Assembly: GCA_964618975.1 (NCBI GenBank)
Contig: CAZUDI010000021.1
Span: 1-61,613 of the forward strand
Length of the DNA stretch: 61,613 nucleotides
DNA from: CAZUDI01 sp964618975
Lineage (GTDB): Bacteria > Desulfobacterota > Desulfomonilia > UBA1062
Direction: 5' to 3'
Below are positions 35,211 through 43,753 of the stretch, in pieces. The number at the start of each line of letters is the position of its first letter. Positions within the stretch are counted from its first letter, which is position 1. Made by a program: the position numbers and the translations under genes. The notes below the pieces were generated by a model. That model saw only the letters and a list, made by a program, of their open reading frames with translations, had not been told where the DNA came from and searched no databases.

Positions 35211-36332
35211 TTAGAGCATGTGCATGAAGGTCTCGAAGCGGGTCAGCAGCTGCCCCTCGGCGGGCAGCCGGTCTTCGATCTCGAGCAGCATGCTCGCAAT
35301 CCCCTCGCTAGCCAAGGTCTCCTTAAGGTAGGGGTAGTCGAAGGCGTGGGGATCGCAGAACTTGAGCAGCACAAAGACCACCCCGTCAGCCTGGCAGTCC
35401 CGGGCGATTCGCGTGAGTTCCTCACCCCTGGCCGCAGGCGAGAGGTGTTTGGCCGGGCACACGAGACGCGAGGCATAGCGGTGAGCGATGGCGCCTAAGG
35501 GGTTGTCACTGTCCTCATCGATGAGGCCCTCGAAGGTGCGCGTACCGCTGCAGAGGTCGTCCCAGACCACGACGCCGCCAGAGCGTTCGATGATGTCATA
35601 GATATCGGGATGATCACAGACGCTCCCCACCAGGACCAGGCGCTTGCCGGAGGCAGTCCCTGTGGCTTGCCCCCCGCGGCCAAGGGAGGCCGCAATGCGG
35701 GAGAGCCGCTCCCGGGCCTCGGCGCGGTCCATAACAAGGGCGGCCTTGACGACGGCGGCAAGGGAGGAGCCGCCGATGAGGGTCGGATTGTGCGCACGGG
35801 CCAGGTAGATGGACTTGAGCGAGGTTCGAAGATCGTTGTAGGTGCTTATCGACGCACGCAGGTCCTCGTCTGAGATGACCCTGCCCAGCCATTGCTGCAG
35901 CTCGCATCTGAAGCGCACCAGAACCTCCTCCAGGTAGGTGCGGGAACTCTGCGTGTTGAGCTTGACCGGCAGCACCACATCGGCGAAGAAACTAAGATCG
36001 GTATTCATGCGCCAGATGTCCGAGAGCCGCTGTATGGAATCGCAGGTGTGGGGAAAGACCGTCCCGTCCAGGAAATCCAGCCGGCCGGTGAGCCCCTCCT
36101 CGAGGGCCCCCCGTACCAGGGAGCAGCAATAGGCCTGCAGGTGTTCTTCGGCGCGCAGGATCTCGCCCCGGGTGCCGAAGAGCCTCATGGGGTGCAGCCC
36201 CCCGGCATGGATGATTTCCTCCGGGGCATACGAACAGAAATATCCGATGATCCTCTGGCCCTGCTGTTTGAGTCCGCGGGCATAGGCCAGCGGATCGTCG
36301 GCTACCTGTCGCATTACATTAAGATCGTCCAT
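35211..36332 (-). CDS. 2-hydroxyacyl-CoA dehydratase-family subunit, smaller
   Basis: A 373-residue partner subunit of the same family. Typical blocks are GYFCSYAPEEIIHAGGLHPMRLFG near the start (the cysteine is a probable cluster ligand), VFPHTCDSIQRLSDIW and FVLLKFCDPHAFDYPYLKE near the end. It is the first gene of the operon, followed by the larger subunit, a dehydrogenase and the activator. The start MDDLNVMRQ follows CGGGAGGTACC; an upstream ATG at 36398 was rejected. An AT-rich stretch at 36430-36490 probably holds the promoter. Confidence 0.9.
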   Translation of the reverse strand: MDDLNVMRQVADDPLAYARGLKQQGQRIIGYFCSYAPEEIIHAGGLHPMRLFGTRGEILRAEEHLQAYCCSLVRGALEEGLTGRLDFLDGTVFPHTCDSIQRLSDIWRMNTDLSFFADVVLPVKLNTQSSRTYLEEVLVRFRCELQQWLGRVISDEDLRASISTYNDLRTSLKSIYLARAHNPTLIGGSSLAAVVKAALVMDRAEARERLSRIAASLGRGGQATGTASGKRLVLVGSVCDHPDIYDIIERSGGVVVWDDLCSGTRTFEGLIDEDSDNPLGAIAHRYASRLVCPAKHLSPAARGEELTRIARDCQADGVVFVLLKFCDPHAFDYPYLKETLASEGIASMLLEIEDRLPAEGQLLTRFETFMHML

Positions 36333-36593
36333 GGTACCTCCCGGGAGGACATCCCCGCTGAAGGTCTGGCCGCCTTCCTCACGCAGGTCACCCCGCACGC
36401 GGCAGGCATGAGCGGAAAGACAGCGGGACCCCCCATTTCACATATTCTACTTCATTTACGTATATTATTACATATTTTACCTTAACACACCCGATCAGAC
36501 CTGTCACTTCCATTATTCGGAAAACCCTTTCCACTCCTGTTCCCCCACTTTTCCCCCTGCCTGTCTCCCGGGGGAATAGCCCGTCAAATTCGG

Positions 36594-36622
36594 TTGACTA
36601 TCTAGCAAGTTGAACATACAGT
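36594..36622 (+). promoter_or_regulatory. Sigma70 promoter for the lipoprotein gene
   Basis: TTGACT (36594-36599) and TACAGT (36617-36622) are 17 bases apart. Transcription would start near 36629. Confidence 0.6.
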
Positions 36623-36634
36623 GATGTCATCACT
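36620..36634. promoter_or_regulatory. Candidate operator over the transcription start
   Basis: AGTGATGTCATCACT is a perfect palindrome (seven-base arms, one centre base) that overlaps the -10 element and the predicted start site, an ideal place for a repressor. Confidence 0.5.
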
Positions 36635-36717
36635 ACAGGTACACTTCTTGCTTTTATTTTTCTGCAACCATGATAGTTTGATACCGTGAATTTCTATTTT
36701 TCAAAAAGGAGGGGGTT

Positions 36718-38148
36718 ATGCACAAAAGCAAATTCGGTTTATGGATGATGTTGGTCTGTCTTCTTGCCGGCTGCGACAGCTACACCAACACGGCCGTGGT
36801 CGCCACGGCCGACTTGGGCGGGACAAGCCCGGGAATATCCCTGATCGACACCGACGACCCGGCCAACCTCACCGCGCTGGGGTGCGTCACCAGCCCGGCG
36901 CGTGTCGTGATAGCGCCTGACAGCCGCAGCGCCTATATCGCCAGCACCTATACGGACACGGTCACCGTGGTAGACATCCCCACGCGTGCGATCAAGGCCA
37001 GCCTCACGGTCGGCAACTTCATCTGGGACATGGACATCTCCCCAGACGGCACGCAGTTGGCCGTAGGCTACTACAACTGGCTGCCGGCCGAACACCGCAT
37101 AACCATCTACAACACCGCGAGCTTGAGCGAGCAGCAGACCTTCAGCATCAAGGACGGGCTCCTGGATCTCAGGGTCGGGCAAAATCTCGTTTTCGCCCCC
37201 TCGGGCGCGGCCCTCTATGTCCTCAAGGGTTACACCGATCCCGTGGTGGAGGCCTACACCTTCGACGGCACGAACTGGAGCGAGACCGGGGAGCAGTTCG
37301 CCATCGCCAAGCCCTCTTTCATCGATCAGCTCTTATTCCTCGACCCCTCCGACCCGCTGCTCAGTGACGTCTACAGCCTGGAGATCTCCCCGGACGGGAG
37401 CGTGCTGCTGGCGGTGAGCTCCCGGGTCTACGCCTTCGGCATTCAGGGCGACGGCAGCATGCAGAACCTCTATCCCGACGGGCTTGCGGTGGAGTATGAG
37501 GATACGACCGGCAACACCTTCACCCTGGCCGGCAAGACCCGCGTGCACTTCACCACCCAGAATCTGGTCTATGTCAACTCCGAGGGCCTGCATGCCGATC
37601 TCGGGATCACCGAGATCAACCTGGGCGGCGGATCGGTCTGCCTCAACAGAGAGCGTCTCCTGAACGCCGACCCCGAGCCTTTCGCCTTCAACATTGTGGA
37701 CTTCATTGAGGAAGTCGTACCCTGGATCGCCGAGCAGCTGGGCTATGAGACCATCGCCGAGATCATCGGCACCACGGGACTCTTCGGCGTTTCGGCCTCC
37801 GACATCGAGGGGGGGACCTGCTACATGACGCTGTCTCCCATCGCGGCCATCGATACGGACATCGCCGACATCAAGAACACCCTGGCCGTGTTCCAGACCG
37901 TCTTTGGCTCAGGCCAAATCTGGATCGGCGGGAAGGTGCTTGACGCCTACGTGAACGACCTGGCCATCAACCCGGCCAAGGACACCCTCATCTTCTCACA
38001 TTTCTGGAACCAGGAACTCGGGATCCTGCACAAAAACCTCCTGTTGGGGTGGCTCTTCACCGACGACCTGCAGTACGTGGGGCTATCCAACTATCCCCGG
38101 GCCATCGGCATGGCGAGCATCAAGAAGGCCTCGTCCCTGCCCTTCTGA
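36718..38148 (+). CDS. Beta-propeller-like lipoprotein
   Basis: A 476-residue lipoprotein. The signal peptide ends in LLAGC (Cys about residue 19). The N-terminal half has repeats of the YVTN/surface-layer type, e.g. PDSRSAYIASTYTDTVTVVD and a following SPDGTQLAVGYYNW, spaced as in seven-bladed propellers. The C-terminal half is less clear. It would sit on the membrane surface facing the periplasm or outside. A GGAGGGGG tract precedes the ATG. It is a single gene with its own promoter, palindrome and terminator. Function is unknown. Confidence 0.78.
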   Translation: MHKSKFGLWMMLVCLLAGCDSYTNTAVVATADLGGTSPGISLIDTDDPANLTALGCVTSPARVVIAPDSRSAYIASTYTDTVTVVDIPTRAIKASLTVGNFIWDMDISPDGTQLAVGYYNWLPAEHRITIYNTASLSEQQTFSIKDGLLDLRVGQNLVFAPSGAALYVLKGYTDPVVEAYTFDGTNWSETGEQFAIAKPSFIDQLLFLDPSDPLLSDVYSLEISPDGSVLLAVSSRVYAFGIQGDGSMQNLYPDGLAVEYEDTTGNTFTLAGKTRVHFTTQNLVYVNSEGLHADLGITEINLGGGSVCLNRERLLNADPEPFAFNIVDFIEEVVPWIAEQLGYETIAEIIGTTGLFGVSASDIEGGTCYMTLSPIAAIDTDIADIKNTLAVFQTVFGSGQIWIGGKVLDAYVNDLAINPAKDTLIFSHFWNQELGILHKNLLLGWLFTDDLQYVGLSNYPRAIGMASIKKASSLPF

Positions 38149-38158
38149 AAATCACGGC

Positions 38159-38201
38159 CTTCAGGCCTTGAGGGGACCGGCCGTTCCCTCAAGGCCTGAA
38201 G
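38159..38201. terminator. Terminator after the lipoprotein gene
   Basis: CTTCAGGCCTTGAGGG (38159-38174) and its exact complement (38186-38201) with an 11-base loop, ten bases after the stop. The remaining sequence to 38452 shows no gene. Confidence 0.8.
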
Positions 38202-38452
38202 GGATATACGCGCCCAGATATCCCGGGGCCGGCCCTTTGTCCCCTGGCTGAAGCCATAACAGACTGATGGATTGCATTTCGACGGTCACAGGCGAGCCGG
38301 CCTCGAGCCAGCGACGCCCTTTCAGGCGGGCAGAACACAACAATGAATATCACCCTGTACGTCTTGTATCTGCCAGGAGAAGCTCATCCTGAGGCCTCGC
38401 TTCCCGAGTGCTGCACGGCAGTGACCAAACCCGGTCGGTGTTTCAGCGCACC

Positions 38453-39526
38453 TCAGCATTCTTCGCACATGGCCATGGTTACACACCCACCGGCATCCTG
38501 TACGAGCCGGCCGAAGCGGGAGGGGCATTCTGCGCGCAGAAACTCGTCCACATCCCGGTAAGATGCGGGAATGTGAACGACACTCGTTTTGAGCCCCCGA
38601 CCCTGACCCGCCAAGACGCCGGAAGAGACCATCTCGGGGTTGTGCGCGCTCTCCACGAAGATAAGGTGCTGCGCCCCGTAGTGGGCCGCCCGCGCGGCCT
38701 TATCGGGACTCAGGCCCGACCTCCCCACTCCCAGGACGCCCCTGACCCCCACCTGCCCTGCAAGCAGGGCGTCGAGATAGCCCTCCACCACCACCATGTC
38801 AGGGCAGCCACGCGCCCTGTCCAGCAGCAGGGGGGAACACCTGAGGGGCTCCAGGTCGGTAAAGGGACGGTAGGCGCCGTCCCTGGCGCCGCAGCCCCTG
38901 CGTCCGACCAGGCCCATGAGTCTGCCGCAGGCGTCGCGGTAGGGAATGGCGATACGGTAGGACTCCATGTCCCTGTTGAACAGGTACCTGAGGGTGCGTC
39001 CCACGGCATCCTCGGCACAGCCCTGATCCACGAGGAAGGCCCGGGTGCGCACATAACCCGGATAGAAACCGAGGGCCATGCCATCGATCTCCGCATGTGT
39101 GTATCCGCGCTCAACGAGGTAGGCCAAGGCAGTCTCACCCTCCTCCGACCACAGCTGGGCCGTGAAGTATGCCTGGGCGGTCTCCAGCACCATGGTACGC
39201 TCGAGCTCAAGGCGCCAGTCCTCCTCCGCATAGGCCGGGCACGGCATCCCGGAGATCCGTCCGAGCTCTCGCAGGGCCTCGCCGAAAGGAAGCGCCCGGC
39301 GGCGGGTGAGGTAGCTGATCAAGTCGCCCCTGGCCGAGCAGGCAAAGCAGAAGAATTCCGGGCGGTCCCCGCGGATCAGGAGCGTGGGGTGGTCGTCATC
39401 GTGGAACGGGCATTCGGCTATATAGCCCTCGCCGGCGGGCTCGATCCCCGCACAATCACCAAACACCTCCTTTTGTTTACCCGTATCCAGCAATCGTGCA
39501 TACAACGGCTCGATTGAGCGTACCAT
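38453..39526 (-). CDS. Short DnaG-like primase protein (CHC2 zinc finger plus TOPRIM)
   Basis: A 357-residue protein. The CHC2-type zinc finger has C39, H42, C60 and C63 (ECPFHDDDHP and FFCFACSARGDLISYL). A TOPRIM-like fold has MVVVEGYLDALLAG (catalytic Glu about residue 248). The second TOPRIM motif, normally D-x-D, reads FVESAHN, so metal binding may be weakened or lost. Replicative DnaG is about 600 residues and has a helicase-binding tail that is absent here. This is thus a paralogue, perhaps of phage or plasmid origin. It has no mobile genes beside it. Confidence 0.78.
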   Translation of the reverse strand: MVRSIEPLYARLLDTGKQKEVFGDCAGIEPAGEGYIAECPFHDDDHPTLLIRGDRPEFFCFACSARGDLISYLTRRRALPFGEALRELGRISGMPCPAYAEEDWRLELERTMVLETAQAYFTAQLWSEEGETALAYLVERGYTHAEIDGMALGFYPGYVRTRAFLVDQGCAEDAVGRTLRYLFNRDMESYRIAIPYRDACGRLMGLVGRRGCGARDGAYRPFTDLEPLRCSPLLLDRARGCPDMVVVEGYLDALLAGQVGVRGVLGVGRSGLSPDKAARAAHYGAQHLIFVESAHNPEMVSSGVLAGQGRGLKTSVVHIPASYRDVDEFLRAECPSRFGRLVQDAGGCVTMAMCEEC

Positions 39527-39664
39527 ATCAGCTCCTTTGTCTTGCCTTATGCATAACTATACAGAGGCGGAGGAGACCTGCAAGCCGAAATCGCTCCCCC
39601 CAAGGATCGCCCCTCTCCCTCTACCCGGGGATGACTCCATAGCCCCCTTGTCCGGAAGGGCGCC

Positions 39665-40759
39665 TCACGGTAGGGCGGTGGTGATCGACAGGTGGATGCC
39701 GGCATCCGGGCTGTTGTCGAAGAAAAACAGGTTCTCTATCAGGGCCAGTTCCAGCTCCCAGCGTCGCCAGCGCTGCCGGAAGCCGCACGAGACCTCCACG
39801 ATCCAGTCGTCGAGTTCGGGGTAATCGGCCGCCGGTGAGGCGGCCACCGTATGCACGAGCAGGGAAAGGTCCCTGCCGAGCGCATACTCCAGGGTATTCA
39901 TGCAGGAAAACCGCAAGCGCCGCAGGTTGAGAAACCGGTTGCCATCCGACCCGTACCAGGTAGCGCCGATCCCATGATAGCCGTCAATGCGCCACCAGCG
40001 CCAGTGCGCCACCGTCTGCCAGGTGGCGTTGGATCCGTTTTCGTCAAAGACGTCCGGGGCATCGGTGGTAGGGATATGCACCAGGAAACGCATCCCCAAA
40101 CCGGGATTGCCCTGACTGAGTTCGAGGGTCGCTCCGAGCCCCACATTCCCGAGAAATACCCCGCCCATGTCTTGTCGACTGTTGATCAGGCGCTCTCCCG
40201 TGGGCAGGACGAAGAGGAAATGGGTCTGATTGCGAGGCCATTCGTCACGCCGGTGCTGGCTGATGCCGAAGGTGCGGTGGAAGCCCTCGATGAGGGCATC
40301 CGTATGCCCGCTCCCCACGTAGTACAGCGGGACATCCACCTCCAGACGCATGCGCGGGCTCAGCGCGTACGAACTGCGCAGGCCCACTTGATAGCCCTCA
40401 TAATCGAGCAGGAACGCTCCGTACCGGAAGGGCACGGTATAGGCATTGTCCATGTCGGACAGGGGGCGCGCCGAGGCCACATTCAGGGCCCATACGTTCA
40501 CCACACGGGCATACCAGGTGAACTCGGAGGCGGTCTGTGAAGCAGGCACCACAAAGGCAGGCACCGCCCGGAAGGTCTCGGACGGCCCCAGGGGCGGCAG
40601 ATAGAAAGGGCCCAGCCCCTCGGCCTCAAGCTTGGGGGCAGGCCCCAGCAGCAGTCCGACCGTAAAGAGCGCCACCACCCCCAGCGCCCTCAGACCCTCC
40701 CATCCCGGCGCCCTGCCAGGCCCGGGCCGCAACCCCGCGCCAAAACCCCTGCAGGCCAC
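39665..40759 (-). CDS. Predicted outer-membrane protein (DUF3187-like)
   Basis: A 364-residue protein from a GTG start. A hydrophobic signal segment (LGVVALFTVGLLLG) lies near residue 30. After it come many amphipathic strands, e.g. DYEGYQVGLRSSYALSPRM and MRLEVDVPLYYVGSGHTDAL. The pattern recalls the DUF3187 family of outer-membrane proteins, but I hold this loosely. The signal sits unusually far from the GTG, so a later start is possible. It begins 16 bases after the GuaA-like gene and may be cotranscribed with it. Confidence 0.65.
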   Translation of the reverse strand: MACRGFGAGLRPGPGRAPGWEGLRALGVVALFTVGLLLGPAPKLEAEGLGPFYLPPLGPSETFRAVPAFVVPASQTASEFTWYARVVNVWALNVASARPLSDMDNAYTVPFRYGAFLLDYEGYQVGLRSSYALSPRMRLEVDVPLYYVGSGHTDALIEGFHRTFGISQHRRDEWPRNQTHFLFVLPTGERLINSRQDMGGVFLGNVGLGATLELSQGNPGLGMRFLVHIPTTDAPDVFDENGSNATWQTVAHWRWWRIDGYHGIGATWYGSDGNRFLNLRRLRFSCMNTLEYALGRDLSLLVHTVAASPAADYPELDDWIVEVSCGFRQRWRRWELELALIENLFFFDNSPDAGIHLSITTALP

Positions 40760-40775
40760 CTGCGCCCAATCCTAT

Positions 40776-41741
40776 CTAAACCGCCTCGATGGTTGAGGGC
40801 GGTTTGGAGGTGATGCCGTAGGTCACGCTCACGATCCCCTCAACCTCGGTCGTGATGCGGGAGGCCAGACGCGCGAGCACCTCATAGTCGAGCCGGGTAA
40901 AGGTGCCACTTCTTGCGTCCGTGCTGTCCCAGCAGCGGACCTCGATCTGCTCTCCGAATTCTCGCTGCCCTTCCCGCATGCCGGTGACGCGGTCTTCATG
41001 GAGGATCGCCAGGTACTGGAAGGCCCCGCTGGAGGCGAGTTCCTCCTCCACAATGGAGGTGGCTGCGCGCACCGTTGCGACACGCGCGGGGGTCACCTCG
41101 CCAATCACACGCGCGGCCAGGGCCGGTCCCGGAAACGGCGGGCGGGCAAAGATCGACTCCGGCAGACCCAGGGCCTTCCCCACCTTGCGCACACCCGGTT
41201 TGCGCAGCCGGATCAGCGGCTCGCTCACGATATATCCAAAGGCCGCCTGTGTATCGATCCCCAGCTGGGTCAGAATATTGTGTTGACGTTTGATACCGGC
41301 CACGGTCTCCTCCACGTCGGTGAAGATGGTTCCCTGCAGGAGGATACGGGCCTGGCTGGAGCGGACGATTTCACCGAACACGTCGCGGTAGAAGGTCTGC
41401 GTGATGGCCTCGCGTTTCTCCTCGGGATCATGCAGCCCCTTCAGGGCCGCGAAGAAACGTTCGCGGGCGTCTATCACCTCCACTCGCACCCCCAGGCGCC
41501 CGAAGGCCTCGGCGACCTGTTGCGGCTCATCCTTGCGCATCAGCCCGCTGTCGATGAAATAGGTCTTGAGGCGCTCTCCCAGGGCCCGGTGCCCCAGCAT
41601 GGTGACGACCGAAGAGTCAACACCCCCTGAGAGGGCGTTGATCGCCACGCCATCGCCGAGCTCTGCCAGGAGCGCCTCACTCTGCTCATCGATAAAGCGT
41701 CTGACATCCAGTTCGTCTGCGGAAATCTCCCTGATCTGCAT
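40776..41741 (-). CDS. Stand-alone GuaA-like ATP pyrophosphatase
   Basis: A 321-residue protein matching the C-terminal synthetase half of GMP synthase without any glutaminase domain. The PP-loop SGGVDSSV and FFAALKGLHDPEEKRE are intact, as are PFPGPALAARVIGEV and the C-terminal TSKPPSTIE. But the XMP loop KSHHNVGGLP of the window's own GuaA is replaced by KRQHNILTQLGIDT, the RAVSSLDGMTADW block reads RCWDSTDARSGTF, and the terminal WE is AV. It probably adenylates another substrate or uses free ammonia. True GuaA is encoded at 47586. GMP synthase subunit B of archaea is the nearest known form. Confidence 0.8.
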   Translation of the reverse strand: MQIREISADELDVRRFIDEQSEALLAELGDGVAINALSGGVDSSVVTMLGHRALGERLKTYFIDSGLMRKDEPQQVAEAFGRLGVRVEVIDARERFFAALKGLHDPEEKREAITQTFYRDVFGEIVRSSQARILLQGTIFTDVEETVAGIKRQHNILTQLGIDTQAAFGYIVSEPLIRLRKPGVRKVGKALGLPESIFARPPFPGPALAARVIGEVTPARVATVRAATSIVEEELASSGAFQYLAILHEDRVTGMREGQREFGEQIEVRCWDSTDARSGTFTRLDYEVLARLASRITTEVEGIVSVTYGITSKPPSTIEAV

Positions 41742-41890
41742 GTTTTCCCCCTTGATAGTCGGTCCCCTGACTTCTACCCGGATTCCTTCGGCTTGGCAAG
41801 AAATGAATCAAGACATACAATACCTTAGTGTGGAAAACAAACTTGTGTTCCTTGGCTGAGATATGAGAATGTAGACAACAGGGAGCCAGC

Positions 41891-42583
41891 ATGGAATACG
41901 TGATACTCGGCGTGGTCTTGGCCGCAATCGTTCTCGTAATCTGGGGCCTGTGCCTGAGACCGGCAAGACCCGCAATCCTGGAGAAAATGCTTAAGCGTGA
42001 AGCCCAGGCAGACGCTCCGGAGGCCCAATACGACCTTACGCGACTGCACCTCGACGGCCGGGGGCCGGCGAGGGATACGGCCGAGGGGCTCCTCAGGCTG
42101 CAGCGTGCCGCTGGAAAAGGCCATGCCGAGTCCCAGTTTCGCATGGCGGCCCTGCATGATACGGACGCACACGGCGAGTACGACCCGCAGAGCGCCTACC
42201 ACCGGAACCGTGCCGCAACCGACCAGGGGCATGTGCGCTCTCAGGCGGTTCCGACCTCGGGCGCCGGGGGCACCCCCCCAGCGGAGTTGGCCCACCTCGA
42301 GGAACTGGCCGCCCAGGGCGACGTCGATGCCATGTACGACCTGGGCACCATCTATTATCACGGATACGGGAGCGGCCCGGACCATCTGAAGGCCCTGACA
42401 TGGTTTCGCATGGCGGCCCTGCACCTCGACCCTCAGGCGCTCTACAACCTCGGGCTCATGTACGGCCGCGGTGAAGGGACACCCAAGGACCTGCAGGAAT
42501 CCCTGCGCTGCTTCGAGAAGGCCGCCCAAGAAGGCCATATTCAGGCGCAGACCATCCTCGCCAGGCTGTCCCCGGAAGGGTGA
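41891..42583 (+). CDS. Membrane-anchored Sel1-repeat protein
   Basis: A 230-residue protein with one N-terminal transmembrane helix (about 3-21). Several Sel1-like repeats follow: PEAQYDLTRLHLDGRG near 42, then two in the C-terminal half, e.g. VDAMYDLGTIYYHGYG and PQALYNLGLMYGRGEGTP. The middle part (about 85-130) is a degraded repeat and a Gly/Pro linker. Such solenoids bind other proteins. GGGAGCCAGC precedes the ATG. The partner is unknown. Confidence 0.82.
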   Translation: MEYVILGVVLAAIVLVIWGLCLRPARPAILEKMLKREAQADAPEAQYDLTRLHLDGRGPARDTAEGLLRLQRAAGKGHAESQFRMAALHDTDAHGEYDPQSAYHRNRAATDQGHVRSQAVPTSGAGGTPPAELAHLEELAAQGDVDAMYDLGTIYYHGYGSGPDHLKALTWFRMAALHLDPQALYNLGLMYGRGEGTPKDLQESLRCFEKAAQEGHIQAQTILARLSPEG

Positions 42584-42630
42584 CTGCGGGGTGCCTGCTT
42601 CGGCCATGAACGGTTCGACCCAGACGGTGC

Positions 42631-43398
42631 TCAGCTCATGGTCAGCTGTCGGCGTTTCATGACATAGCGGCTGCCGATATCGATATCATCGTTCAGGATC
42701 GAGCGGCGCTTTTCCAGTATCATTCGGAGCCGCGCCAAAGACCGGGCCTCTATCTGGCGCACCCGTTCGCGGGTCACGCCGATGACCTGCGAGATGTCCT
42801 TGAGGGTCGCGGGTGGATCGGTGAAGAAGCGCTGCCGGATGATGAAGGCCTCCCGCTGGGAAAGGACCGGGGGATCGGATTCCAGCAGGTTCAGGAGGTA
42901 GCTGTAGCGTTCCTTGCCGGCATAGGTCTCCTCCTGGTCCGGGCGGTCGCACATCAGGTGATCGAGCAGGGTCTCGTCGTTCTCCCCGTCCGAGGACATG
43001 ATGCAGTCCAGCGATATCAGGGATTTGGCGTGGGTAAGCCGCCCGGTGTGCACCTGATAGCTCTTGTGGATGAAGTTCTTGATGTAGGCCTTGATCCACC
43101 AGATGGCGTAGCAGATGAACCGCACCTCCCGCTCAGGGTCAAAACGGGTGACGGCCTTAACCAGCCCCATGTTGCCTTCCTGAATGATCTCCAGTGGGCT
43201 GTAGCCCATGTGAAAGTACGACTGGCTCTGCTTCAGCACGAACCGAAGGTTGGAGGTGACGATCTTCTGTCCCGCCTCCAGATCCCCCTGCCGGTACTGC
43301 CGGGCCAGCTCAAACTCCTCCTCGGCAGACAAGAGAGGATATGCCCTGATTCGCCTGGTATATGCCTCGAGATCCGACGTGATATACAAACTCCCCAT
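42631..43398 (-). CDS. RpoH-like sigma-70 family sigma factor
   Basis: A 255-residue alternative sigma factor. Region 1.2/2 includes YPLLSAEEEFELARQYRQGD, region 2.3-2.4 reads EGNMGLVKAVTRFDPE and RFICYAIWWIKAYIKNFI, and region 4 ends in DISQVIGVTRERVRQIEARSL. The RFICYAIWWIKA and short length match the RpoH (heat-shock) group, but Q-x-x-F box details differ and other alternative sigma factors are possible. Two palindromic sites lie in the 355-base upstream gap. Confidence 0.85.
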   Translation of the reverse strand: MGSLYITSDLEAYTRRIRAYPLLSAEEEFELARQYRQGDLEAGQKIVTSNLRFVLKQSQSYFHMGYSPLEIIQEGNMGLVKAVTRFDPEREVRFICYAIWWIKAYIKNFIHKSYQVHTGRLTHAKSLISLDCIMSSDGENDETLLDHLMCDRPDQEETYAGKERYSYLLNLLESDPPVLSQREAFIIRQRFFTDPPATLKDISQVIGVTRERVRQIEARSLARLRMILEKRRSILNDDIDIGSRYVMKRRQLTMS

Positions 43399-43753
43399 AG
43401 ACCTGCCCTCTCAGATATCAGCATTTGATTACCGGAGTTATGCTACAAGACTCGTACCACTGGCGGGGAGTCACAGGACTTTGGCAAATATCATCTATTA
43501 TATCTATTTGTTATATGTGATCAACCTGCGTTACAATAATGCAATAGCTGTTGATATCGTGTATCATGTTACACTTATCCCTGTAGCATTATCGTATCAT
43601 GATACACCCTCGGCGACCGCCTCACGCCGCACCAGCCACAGGCTTCCCGGATGGTTCCCGGCGTGCGGTGAATACTAGCCCGATGTTTTACCTTGAAATC
43701 AGGCCGGGTTGTGCTTACAGTGAATGGGATCAAATCCATGAGGAGGGTTCTTG
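43399..43753. other. Divergent regulatory region with AT-rich stretch
   Basis: No gene. It separates the sigma factor and TPR genes and contains the tandem palindromes described at 43559-43607. Confidence 0.6.
43559..43607. promoter_or_regulatory. Tandem palindromic operator-like sites
   Basis: GTGTATCATGTTACAC (43559-43574) and TCGTATCATGATACAC (43592-43607) match at 13 of 16 positions and are 33 bases apart centre to centre, three DNA turns. The core GTATCATGATAC is a perfect palindrome in the second copy. They would suit a dimeric regulator binding cooperatively on one DNA face. Confidence 0.55.

Larger units (their letters stand above)
36333..36717. other. Divergent promoter region
   Basis: The 385 bases between the dehydratase operon and the beta-propeller-like lipoprotein gene contain no gene. 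The left part (36430-36490) is AT-rich and suits the minus-strand promoter. The right part holds the promoter and palindrome given separately. Confidence 0.6.

Noticed and set aside
31985..36332. Benzoyl-CoA reductase operon
   Set aside because: Class I reductases need two different activator-type subunits and a ferredoxin; only one activator is present.
36560..36605. Another copy of the dispersed repeat (GAATTTGAC on the minus strand)
   Set aside because: Only about nine bases match; too short to count.
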